In this document: positions 1-7,739 of the stretch, one piece after another
Position numbering within the stretch: the first letter of the stretch is position 1
How the letters are laid out: the number at the start of each line of letters is the position of its first letter
Source: Prevotella sp.
Lineage (GTDB): Bacteria > Bacteroidota > Bacteroidia > Bacteroidales > Bacteroidaceae
Direction of reading: 5' to 3'
Assembly (NCBI GenBank): GCA_017470345.1
Contig: JAFUEP010000027.1
Coordinates: forward strand, 1-64,000
Length of the DNA stretch: 64,000 nt
Translations under genes and position numbers: made by a program
Notes under the pieces: model-generated
What the model was told of the DNA's origin: nothing
Seen by the model: the letters and a program-made list of their open reading frames with translations, nothing else
Database searches by the model: none

Positions 1-95
1 AGATCATTCGACAACTTCATCGTCAATATGCTTGGAGCCTTAGCTGCGTATTGTTTCTTTCCAAAGAAACCAAGCATCGCTTGCGAAAGAGCCAT
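1..95 (-). CDS. 5' end of an unidentified gene, cut by window edge
   Basis: An open frame starts at ATG 93-95 and runs off the left edge of the window after 31 codons (MALSQAMLGFFGKKQY...). A Bacteroidetes -7 element lies about 70 bases upstream, which supports a real start. The visible N-terminus has no signal peptide and I do not recognise the family. A transposase is possible but nothing visible proves it. Confidence 0.4.
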   Translation of the reverse strand, partial: MALSQAMLGFFGKKQYAAKAPSILTMKLSND

Positions 96-162
96 AGACA
101 CTCAACTCACACTATTCTGAATTCGTCGAACTCACGTTAATTTATGATTCATAATCTGTCGA

Positions 163-170
163 CAAAGTTA
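163..170 (-). promoter_or_regulatory. -7 promoter element of the left-edge gene
   Basis: The minus strand reads TAACTTTG, matching the Bacteroidetes -7 consensus TAnnTTTG. I see no clear TTTG about 20 bases upstream, so the -33 part is weak. This would give a leader of roughly 60 bases before the ATG at 95. Confidence 0.5.
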
Positions 171-218
171 CGAATTATTGAATCGACGGATTTGTTTTTT
201 TTAAAAATATTTGTTAAT

Positions 219-256
219 TTGTCGATTGTGACAACAAAAATGTCGATTATGACAAC
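219..256. promoter_or_regulatory. Two tandem TGTC-N6-GACA dyads, candidate operator
   Basis: TGTCGATTGTGACAAC (220-235) and TGTCGATTATGACAAC (241-256) are direct repeats with a 21-base period, about two helical turns. Each is internally palindromic. They lie about 50 bases upstream of the left-edge promoter, so binding by a dimeric regulator is plausible. The regulator is unknown. Confidence 0.35.
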
Positions 257-341
257 TAAACGCGAGCCATGAGACAATTTCAAAAGTCGCTAAAATAAGC
301 AAAAAAATAGGATTTTTCTTGACAAACAGTAATCGCCGACC

Positions 342-427
342 GAAGAAGCGGTGCTTTTCGAGGCAAAAAGCGCCGCTTCTCGACTCAAAAAGCACCGGTT
401 CTTGAACGAAGAAGTACCGTTTCTCTG
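342..427 (-). repeat. Four-unit hairpin array, locus 1
   Basis: About four units of 23-24 bases related to GAGAAGCGGTGCTTTTTG, some inverted so that neighbours can pair. The same array recurs at 13635-13720, 52808-52892 and 55657-55740. Here it lies 3' of the pectin methylesterase gene and before the left-edge promoter. An AT-rich tail resembling AGAATTTTATTTACA follows toward the gene, as at the other copies. Confidence 0.75.
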
Positions 428-797
428 AGACACAAACTACAATACGCTGGTTTTCAAGTGATTAACAGAGAAAGCAAAATGATTCAGAATTTTATTTACA
501 AAATAGCCTTTTTTCGTGATTTTGAAGAAATCTCTGCAAAATCAGCCCGTTTTCGAGAAAGAAATCAGTTACGAATGTGAATAATAAAAATACTTGGCCA
601 ACGAATCTGAATAATATATTGATGGAAGAAAATGTCTGCGACGCTACATGTAATACACATTAATAAACATGTAATCATTCATATAATATTTTTGAAGCAT
701 TACATGGACATTCATGGATATTACATGGTGCGCCGCAGGCATATACAGAAGTGCTATTGGAAAGAAAAGTGCGAATTTCTTTCGTCGTCGCCGTCAG

Positions 798-1970
798 TCA
801 TTCATCGCTGAGGCAGCCGTAGGCATTGACGGGGCGGACCTGGTAAGGCGGACGGCCGTACTTGGCCTTGAGGCGGCTGACGATGCCGACGAGGCGGCCG
901 TCGCGATAGACAATATAGCCGCGGGGCTGCGGGGCGGGCTGGAAGAGGCGCTGGGGCTGCCAGTTGTCGTCGCCGCCCATGACGTCGGCGAGGGTGTAGC
1001 GGGCGGCCTCGTCGGCGGTGAGGCGGCTCTTGGCCGTGCCCCAGATGGTGTCGCCCTCGACGATCTTATAGTAGCGGGTGATGCGGCGCGAGAGGTCGAG
1101 CTCGCGGCCCTGCCCGTCCACGGAGCCATACTCGGCGAAGACGCTGGGCAGGCCGGCCATCATGGGATACCAGCCCTCGGGGGGGATGGTGACCAGGAAG
1201 CGGGTGTGGAGGAAGACGGTCTGGGGCTGGTTGTGCCAGGGGCGTCCGAGCCAGACGCGCGTCCGGGCGGGGTCGTCGGGGCCGTCGGCCGTGACGGTGC
1301 AGCGGTTGAAGACGTAGCCCCAGCGGGTGTCGGGATAGTGCTTGGGGGCGACGATGAAGCCGCCATTGGGGCGGTTGATCTTGATGGTGCACTGCTCGAG
1401 CCAGGCGTTGCCGTTGCCGTAGATGAAGTCGACGGCTCCGAGGATCTCGCTGTGCTCCACGTAGTTGCGGCCGTTGTTGGCCTCCGACGTGCGATAGGTG
1501 TCCTGATAGCTGTAGATGCCGCAGCGGCTCAGGGCGATGCGGTCGCCCTTGGCATAGAGGGCCAGCGCCTGTGGGCCGTCGACCGCCTCGACGCCGTAGC
1601 CGTTGACGAAGCTGATGCCCTGGAAGGTGACGTCGCTGGCGTGGACGACGACGGTGGCGCCGCGATCGACGGGCACGGCCTGCGGGCCGCCGCTGACCTG
1701 CCGGTCAGTGATGACGACGCGGTCGCGGCCCTCGCCGACGATGCTCAGCCGGCTCTTGGAGGGCGCGATGTAGACGTGCTCCTCGTAAGTGCCGGCCTTG
1801 ACGAAGATGAGCTTCTGCATGGGACTGTCGTCCGGCAAGGCGTCGATGGCGGCCTGCAGGGAGGTGTAGTCGCCTGAGCCGTCGGCCGCGACGACGGCGT
1901 CGTAGACGGCCTGGCGTGCTTGGGCGGCCGTGGTGCAGAAGAAGAGTAATAACAGAAGATACGGTCTCAT
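798..1970 (-). CDS. Secreted pectin methylesterase (CE8 family)
   Basis: Predicted to remove methyl esters from homogalacturonan, exposing it to pectate lyases. The 390-residue protein starts at the second in-frame Met (1968-1970) because MRPYLLLLLFFCTTAAQA is a clean signal peptide; an earlier Met adds 15 residues with no signal character. Family landmarks are visible: QDTY near residue 157, DFIYGNG near 178 holding a catalytic Asp, and RVWLGRPW near 238. It is the third gene of susC-susD-methylesterase, 108 bases after susD, which points to a pectin-targeting locus. Length is typical for single-domain bacterial CE8 enzymes. The family call is firm; the exact substrate is inferred. Confidence 0.9.
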   Translation of the reverse strand: MRPYLLLLLFFCTTAAQARQAVYDAVVAADGSGDYTSLQAAIDALPDDSPMQKLIFVKAGTYEEHVYIAPSKSRLSIVGEGRDRVVITDRQVSGGPQAVPVDRGATVVVHASDVTFQGISFVNGYGVEAVDGPQALALYAKGDRIALSRCGIYSYQDTYRTSEANNGRNYVEHSEILGAVDFIYGNGNAWLEQCTIKINRPNGGFIVAPKHYPDTRWGYVFNRCTVTADGPDDPARTRVWLGRPWHNQPQTVFLHTRFLVTIPPEGWYPMMAGLPSVFAEYGSVDGQGRELDLSRRITRYYKIVEGDTIWGTAKSRLTADEAARYTLADVMGGDDNWQPQRLFQPAPQPRGYIVYRDGRLVGIVSRLKAKYGRPPYQVRPVNAYGCLSDE

Positions 1971-2078
1971 ATTCTCGGTATTAGGGTTTGCATGTTTAGA
2001 AACATAGGGGAGCACTCACGCGCTCCCCTACGCCCTACCAATCATCAAATTAAGAAAGTAACAAAACCTAACTCTAAC

Positions 2079-4208
2079 TCATTGCTCCTGACGGAAGCCG
2101 TAACCGTTCGTAATGTTCGACGTGGTCAGTGTATTGTAGGTGAATGGCAGCAGGTAGATGGGCGGGTTCTTGGCAGCATAGTCGGCATCGCTGTAGCCGG
2201 CCAGCAGCTTCGTGGCATAGCTGTCGCGATAGGCATCCATGTCGACAGCCCACGGCCGCTGCTCGTAGCCCTCAGCCTCGAGAGCCTGTGCCTCGGCACT
2301 GCCCGGGGTGATGTGGCGGAAGAGGCCACGGATGGCGACGTTGGTCTCGCTGACGCCGGCCACCTTCGGATAGAGGCCGCCCCAGTCGTCGTGCTGTCCG
2401 CGCCAGCCGGGATAGAGCACGGGGTCGTCCTCCTTGCCTGCAGGCGTGGCGGCAGTCAGACGATAGCCATAGAGCGAGCGGGCGTCGACCATCTTCGTCC
2501 AGATGTAGGCGGGCAGCTCGTTGCCGTTGGCAAACGTGGCATAGCCGTTAGCCACGACCTCGTCGATGATGCGGGTCATCTCCTTGCGGTTGGCGACGGC
2601 GGCTGCGGGCAGCTTGCCAGTGCGGATGAGGTCGAAGCGACGTACACCCTCGCCGAGGAACTCGAAGGCACGCTCCTGGATGACGGCGTCCCAGACGCTG
2701 CCACAGTCGGCGATGTACTTGTTGAAGTCGGGATCCGAGCCACCGGCGAAGTTGCGGTTGTGGACGGTGGCAAGCAGCGAGCGGGCGCCGCTGTCGTCGC
2801 CCAGTGCGGCCTTGACCTCGGCGAGCATCAGGTAGATGTCGCTGATGCGCATGTAGCTGTAGTTGATGCCGCTGGTGCCGTAGCTGTTGGTGTTAGGAGC
2901 AGGCAGACGGTTCCAGTCCCACTTGTTGGTGGCCGGACCGGCGCCACAGCCCCAGTTGGAGCGGTTGAACGACTGGATGTCCTCGTGGCCCTGGCCGTCG
3001 CTGCCCGTGACGGTGACGGAGGCATCGCGACGCTTGTCGGCAGGATTGAAGGCACCATAGTAGAACCAGGCCTGCACGCGGTCCTGACCGCAGCCGACGC
3101 AGGGTGCATCGCCATTGCCGCCGCGCGAGGGCCGGCCGATGTAGGCGGGACGGTCAGCACCGTTGTTATACTCCATCGGGAGCTCATAGACCGACTCGTC
3201 GGCCAGTCCGTCGGAGGCACCGCAGTGCATCTGCTGGAAGCAGTACTGGAAGGGGTTGTCGTAGACGCGGTTGCCGTCGGCCGAGCGGGGATCGGTCAGG
3301 TGGAGTGTGATGCTGCCGTGGTTGTCGACGGCGGCCTGCAGGTACTGCTGGGCAATCTGATAGATCTCGCGCCAGTCGGAGCGGCGGCCGTACTTGGCCT
3401 TGTTCTTCTCGACGCTCCAGTCGTCGAAGGTGATTGTCTTGCCGTTGCCGTCGACGTAGAAGTCGGCGCCCAGGTCGGTGCGGCGGGTGGTGTAGCCGCC
3501 GTTGTAGAGGCAGAAGCGTCCGATGAGTCCCTGCACGTAGGTGCGGTTCATGACGTCGGCCCGCGTAGAGCCTTCACCCACGCGGTACATGTGGGGCTCC
3601 ACCTCGCGCAGCTTCTGGATGTGATAGTCGGCAATGGCGAAGCGCGAGGTCAGTCCCTCGGCCTTCTCGCCGGTCTTCAGGGCGTGTGGCACGTCGCCGT
3701 ACCACTTGAAGAGCTCCCAGTAGCACGTGGCGCGCAGGGCCACGGCCTGGCCATAGATGTCGGAGAGGTCGTTGGGCTCGCCGCTCATGATCTCATTGAA
3801 GTCTTCCTTCTCCTCGAAGGCATTGATGAGCGAGTTGCAGACGGCAATGGTCTGATAGAGCATGCCGAAGACCTCGGTGCCCTCGCCGGAGTTGATGTTA
3901 TAGTTCTCCGTTCCGCCGGGATAGAACGTCTTCTCCTGACAGCCGGCGCTGCCGTCGCTGTAGGCATCCTGAGCGTCCTCGATGTCGGAGCCCCAGATGG
4001 GTGTCCAGAAGAAGCCTACGGAGTGGACCGAGCGGTTGTTCTGCAGGGTCTGGTAGCCATAGTATAGGGCTGCGCGTGCCGACTGCACGTCAGAGAAGAC
4101 GAAGTCCTTGTCGACCACGCTGGGCGACGATGTATCCAGGAAATCGGAGCATCCCGTTGCAAGGAGCAGCGCGGCGGCTGCCATTGCGGTTGTTATGATC
4201 TTTTTCAT
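2079..4208 (-). CDS. susD-like: SusD/RagB-family glycan-binding lipoprotein
   Basis: Surface lipoprotein that caps the adjacent SusC channel and captures oligosaccharides. The N-terminus MKKIITTAMAAAALLLATGC carries a lipobox with Cys20, followed by SDFLDTSSPSVVDKD, a typical SusD opening. The rest (709 residues) has the helical TPR-like pattern of the family and ends with a PIYLLPF stretch common near SusD C-termini. It follows susC by 64 bases on the same strand, so it should be co-transcribed. Specificity cannot be read from sequence; a pectin-derived ligand is inferred from the methylesterase downstream. Confidence 0.93.
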   Translation of the reverse strand: MKKIITTAMAAAALLLATGCSDFLDTSSPSVVDKDFVFSDVQSARAALYYGYQTLQNNRSVHSVGFFWTPIWGSDIEDAQDAYSDGSAGCQEKTFYPGGTENYNINSGEGTEVFGMLYQTIAVCNSLINAFEEKEDFNEIMSGEPNDLSDIYGQAVALRATCYWELFKWYGDVPHALKTGEKAEGLTSRFAIADYHIQKLREVEPHMYRVGEGSTRADVMNRTYVQGLIGRFCLYNGGYTTRRTDLGADFYVDGNGKTITFDDWSVEKNKAKYGRRSDWREIYQIAQQYLQAAVDNHGSITLHLTDPRSADGNRVYDNPFQYCFQQMHCGASDGLADESVYELPMEYNNGADRPAYIGRPSRGGNGDAPCVGCGQDRVQAWFYYGAFNPADKRRDASVTVTGSDGQGHEDIQSFNRSNWGCGAGPATNKWDWNRLPAPNTNSYGTSGINYSYMRISDIYLMLAEVKAALGDDSGARSLLATVHNRNFAGGSDPDFNKYIADCGSVWDAVIQERAFEFLGEGVRRFDLIRTGKLPAAAVANRKEMTRIIDEVVANGYATFANGNELPAYIWTKMVDARSLYGYRLTAATPAGKEDDPVLYPGWRGQHDDWGGLYPKVAGVSETNVAIRGLFRHITPGSAEAQALEAEGYEQRPWAVDMDAYRDSYATKLLAGYSDADYAAKNPPIYLLPFTYNTLTTSNITNGYGFRQEQ

Positions 4209-4272
4209 ATCGTTGGTTTCTGTTTTCTTGGTTTCTATAATAATTTCAGTCTCTCACTTTCTGCCATGGCCC

Positions 4273-7200
4273 TTAGAAGGTGATGTTGGCACCGAGGGTG
4301 AAGGCACGTGCACGCGGATAGGCACCCCAGTCCATGTTGAGCGTGGGCAGCACCTTGACGCTCTCGAGGAAGCCGGTGCGGCCGGTGGTGCTGGCGTTCA
4401 CCTCGGGGTCGACGCCCGAATAGCCGGTGATGGTGAAGAGGTTGGTGGCGGTCAGGTAGAGGCGGCAGTTGCTGATGCCGGCCTTCTTGACGAGATGCTT
4501 CGGCAGGGTGTAGCCGACGGTCAGGGCCTGCATGCGGAGGTAGGCGCCGCTCTCGAGGAAGCGGTCGGTGACGATACCGTTCTGATGGTAGGCCACGGGA
4601 TACTCGGCCCCAGCGTTGAGCGAGCGCAGCTCGGCCGGGTCGGTGACGGCATAGAGCTCGCCGTTGCTGTTGACGTTATAGATTTTATAGGCATCGGCGA
4701 CGAAGTCGAGCTTCTGGGCCGTCAGGTCGTTATACTCGCCGCCCGAGAGGTTCATCATGGCGTTGGCGTTGTAGATCTTGCCGTCGAGCACGTAGTTGAA
4801 GTTGGCGCTGGCGTCCCACTGCTTGTACTGCAGGTTGAGCGAGAAACTGCCGGTGTGGCGCGGCATGACCTCGCCCAGCTCGGTGGCGTCGTCGAGGTTG
4901 ACCTGTCCGTTCTCGTCGACATCGACGAACTTAGCGGCACCGGGGAAGGCGTTCTGGCCTGCGGGCAGGTTGAAGGGGTTCATGTAGTTGGCCGTGATGG
5001 CGCGGGCCACGTCGGGCACGCCTTCCTTCAGGATGTAGGTCTTCGTCGTGGCGTCGTAATTGAAGTCGTCGACGGTGTAGAATCCGGCCGACTTGAATCC
5101 ACGGACGATGCCGACCGACTTGCCCTCGACGAGCATGTAGTCGTTGACGGGCATCAGGGCCGACGAAGCCCAGTAGCTGGAGTAGAGGTAGTTGTCGGCA
5201 TTCTCGAGCTCGTCCACCTTATTCTTATTATAGTTGTAGATGAGTCCGACGTTGAAGCGGAGGTCCTTGGTGCGGACGACGTCGACGTTGGCCGAGAACT
5301 CAAAGCCGCGGTTGGAGGTCTGTCCGAAGTTCTGATACTGATAGGTGTAGCCCGTGGTGTTGTCGATGGGCACGAGCATGAGCAGGTCCTTCGTCGTGTT
5401 CCAGTAGAACTCGAGGCTACCGTTGATGCGGCCGTCGAGGAAGCCGTAGTCGATACCGATGTTGCGCGAGATGGTCGTCTCCCACTTCAGGTCGTTGTTG
5501 GCCAGCAGGCCGTCGGGCTGGTAGAAGGGAGTCTTCTCGCCGTTGATGGTCACCTTGTTGGCCGAGGCGCTGGTGGTCTTCCACGTCTCACGCCACAGGT
5601 TCGGGTTGATGTTGTCGGCACCCGACGTACCATAGCTCAGACGGAGCTTCAGGTTCGACAGCCAGTCCTTCGTGCCGGCCATGAAGGGCTCCTCGCTGAT
5701 GCGCCATGCGAAGGCGGCAGCGGGGAAGTAGCCCCAGCGGTTGTTGGGAGCGAACTTCGAGGAGCCGTCGGCACGCATCGTCAGGGTGAAGAGGTAGCGG
5801 TCGAGCAGGCCGTAGTTGGCGCGTCCGAAGTAGGACACCGTGCGGGTGGGCACGCCGATATAATTGGTGGCCGAGAAGGTCTGCGTGGCCGTGTTGATCA
5901 TGCCGATGGCGGTGTCAAAGTCGAAGCTGTCGGGATAGCCGTCGCCATTGAGGCTGGAGTATTCCGAGTTGGTCTTGATGATCTCATGGCCGAGCAGGAA
6001 TCCGAGCGAGTGGATCTCATTGAACTCCAGCTGATAGTTCAGCGTGTTGAGCCAGCGCAGGCCGGTGCCGGTGCTGCGGGTCAGCGAGGCGTTCTTGCGG
6101 CCCGAGTCGTTGTAGCCGTCGTCGTAGGTCTTGCCCGTGCCGCTGGTGCGGGTCAACGAGAGCTCGGTGCGGGCCGTCAGGCCGTCGATGATCTCCCAAG
6201 CCAGGGCAGCACCGCCACGCAGGTTGCGCGAGTTGTTCAGGCGGTAGAAGCTCTCCGTCTTCAGCAGGGGGTTGGCATGATAGGAGTCGTCGATGTTCTT
6301 CGTGCCGAAGCTCAGTCCGCTGATCTCCGAGATGCTCACGCCACCAAGGGGATTGTCGATCGGGCGGTACTTATAGGCACCCGAGAGCACCGATCCGCGA
6401 CCGTTCTGCTGGCCCTCGTCGCCGTTGACGGACGACTCCGTGTAGCGCAGGTCGAAGTCGAGGGTCAGGTTGTCGAGCAGTTGCTGCTGCAGCTTGAGCG
6501 AGGCGGCAAACTTCTCCAGGTCTGACTTGATCTTGATACCGTCGTCGTTGATATAGTTCACGTTGGCCACGAAGTGGGTCTTCTCCGTGCCGCCGCTGAC
6601 GGCTACGTTGTGGCTGTGGGTCCAGGCCGTGCGCAGCAGGTCGTCAGTATAGTCGTGGGTGTCCATCGAGGCATACTTCGAATAGTTGTTGCCGTACTTG
6701 CTGCCCAGTCCGAAGTATTTGGCCACGGCGTCGCCGACGCCCTCGCCGCGAGACATGCCGTAGCCCCAGTGGAAGTTGACGTATTCCTGGGCCGAGAGGG
6801 TCTCGAGCGTCTTGGCCACATTCTTCATCTGCACATAGCCGTCGTAGCTCACCTTCACCTTGCCGCCCTCGGCCTTCTTCGTCGTGACGAGGATGACGCC
6901 GTTGGCACCGCGTGCACCGTAGATGGCCGTCGACGAGGCATCCTTCAGCACGTCGATGCTCTCAATCTCGGAGGCAGGGATGTCGCTGATGCTCGACACG
7001 GGGAATCCGTCGACGATGAACAGCGGGTCGTTGCTCTGCGTGATGGAGCCACCGCCACGCACGCGAATGCTGATGTCGGCATCGGGACGACCGTCGCCCA
7101 AGACGACGTTGACGCCGGGCAGCTTGCCCTGCAGGGCCTGTGCCACGTTGTTGACAGGCACGGCAGCCAGCTCAGTGCCACGCACGGAGGCCACCGAACC

Positions 7201-7575
7201 AGTCAGGTCCTTGCGCTTCACCGATCCATAACCGATGACGACCACCTCGTCGAGGCCGACGTTGTCCTCCTGCAATGAGACATTGATGGTCTGCTTCGAG
7301 CCGACGGCCTGCTCCTGGTCGCGGAAGCCGAGGTAGCCGAAGCGCAGCACCGACTTGTCGTTAGGCACGGCAATGGTGTAGCCGCCGTTGACATCGGTCA
7401 CGACGCCATAGTTCTGAGCGCCCTTCACGGTCACGCTGACGCCGACCAGGGGCTCGCCCGAGCCATCGGTCACGACACCTTTCACGGTCTTGGTCTGGGC
7501 CATGGCGCCCTGAGCAACCAAAGCCATTACGACCAGCGACACTGTCCTGAGTGCAATTAGTCTGAATTTCTTCAT
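4273..7575 (-). CDS. susC-like: SusC/RagA-type TonB-dependent outer-membrane transporter
   Basis: A 1,100-residue TonB-dependent importer for oligosaccharides. It has a signal peptide (cleavage near AMAQ), a CarboxypepD_reg-like domain at about 30-105 (VKGVVTDGSGEPLVGV), the SusC motif DEVVVIGYG at about 107-115, a plug domain (SVASVRGTEL onward), then a long barrel ending in an aromatic strand (FTLGANITF). It is the first gene of the susC-susD-methylesterase operon. Its promoter has a -7 element but no good -33 box, typical of activator-dependent sus promoters, and the likely activator is the regulator encoded just upstream. Confidence 0.95.
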   Translation of the reverse strand: MKKFRLIALRTVSLVVMALVAQGAMAQTKTVKGVVTDGSGEPLVGVSVTVKGAQNYGVVTDVNGGYTIAVPNDKSVLRFGYLGFRDQEQAVGSKQTINVSLQEDNVGLDEVVVIGYGSVKRKDLTGSVASVRGTELAAVPVNNVAQALQGKLPGVNVVLGDGRPDADISIRVRGGGSITQSNDPLFIVDGFPVSSISDIPASEIESIDVLKDASSTAIYGARGANGVILVTTKKAEGGKVKVSYDGYVQMKNVAKTLETLSAQEYVNFHWGYGMSRGEGVGDAVAKYFGLGSKYGNNYSKYASMDTHDYTDDLLRTAWTHSHNVAVSGGTEKTHFVANVNYINDDGIKIKSDLEKFAASLKLQQQLLDNLTLDFDLRYTESSVNGDEGQQNGRGSVLSGAYKYRPIDNPLGGVSISEISGLSFGTKNIDDSYHANPLLKTESFYRLNNSRNLRGGAALAWEIIDGLTARTELSLTRTSGTGKTYDDGYNDSGRKNASLTRSTGTGLRWLNTLNYQLEFNEIHSLGFLLGHEIIKTNSEYSSLNGDGYPDSFDFDTAIGMINTATQTFSATNYIGVPTRTVSYFGRANYGLLDRYLFTLTMRADGSSKFAPNNRWGYFPAAAFAWRISEEPFMAGTKDWLSNLKLRLSYGTSGADNINPNLWRETWKTTSASANKVTINGEKTPFYQPDGLLANNDLKWETTISRNIGIDYGFLDGRINGSLEFYWNTTKDLLMLVPIDNTTGYTYQYQNFGQTSNRGFEFSANVDVVRTKDLRFNVGLIYNYNKNKVDELENADNYLYSSYWASSALMPVNDYMLVEGKSVGIVRGFKSAGFYTVDDFNYDATTKTYILKEGVPDVARAITANYMNPFNLPAGQNAFPGAAKFVDVDENGQVNLDDATELGEVMPRHTGSFSLNLQYKQWDASANFNYVLDGKIYNANAMMNLSGGEYNDLTAQKLDFVADAYKIYNVNSNGELYAVTDPAELRSLNAGAEYPVAYHQNGIVTDRFLESGAYLRMQALTVGYTLPKHLVKKAGISNCRLYLTATNLFTITGYSGVDPEVNASTTGRTGFLESVKVLPTLNMDWGAYPRARAFTLGANITF

Positions 7576-7644
7576 AAGATTGTAGTTGTTAGGTTAATAT
7601 TAAATATGGTTAGTTTGCTATTGTCAGCTTCGGTTTTGTCGATG

Positions 7645-7652
7645 CAAAAGTA
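7645..7652 (-). promoter_or_regulatory. -7 element of the susC promoter
   Basis: The minus strand reads TACTTTTG about 70 bases before the susC ATG. No TTTG lies 19-21 bases upstream, so unaided transcription should be weak. Confidence 0.6.
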
Positions 7653-7656
7653 TGGC

Positions 7657-7724
7657 TTTTACGCCTAAAAGAGGGGTAAAAACGAATCAAGAGGGTGCAA
7701 TTTTACGCCAAAAAGGGGAAAATG
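7657..7724. promoter_or_regulatory. Direct repeats upstream of susC, candidate activator site
   Basis: TTTTACGCCTAAAAG begins at 7657 and TTTTACGCCAAAAAG at 7701, exactly 44 bases apart. They occupy the space between the regulator's stop codon and the susC -7 element, where AraC-type activators usually bind direct repeats. The adjacent regulator (7740-10262) is the obvious candidate binder; that link is inference. Confidence 0.5.
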
Positions 7725-7739
7725 AGACGAAAATCGACC

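Larger units (their letters stand above)
96..797. other. Gene-free 700-base stretch with repeats
   Basis: No credible gene is seen. The stretch holds the promoter of the left-edge gene (163-170), two dyads of form TGTC-N6-GACA (219-256), a four-unit hairpin array (342-427) and an AT-rich part. Bases about 640-750 repeat the words TACATG and CATGTA several times, with no function I can assign. Confidence 0.6.

Noticed and set aside
1..170. Insertion sequence at the left edge
   Set aside because: Only 31 codons are visible and no terminal inverted repeat or recognisable transposase motif can be seen.
342..427. CRISPR-like array
   Set aside because: The units are adjacent 23-24-base repeats without unique spacers, and several are inverted. 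No cas gene is in the window.
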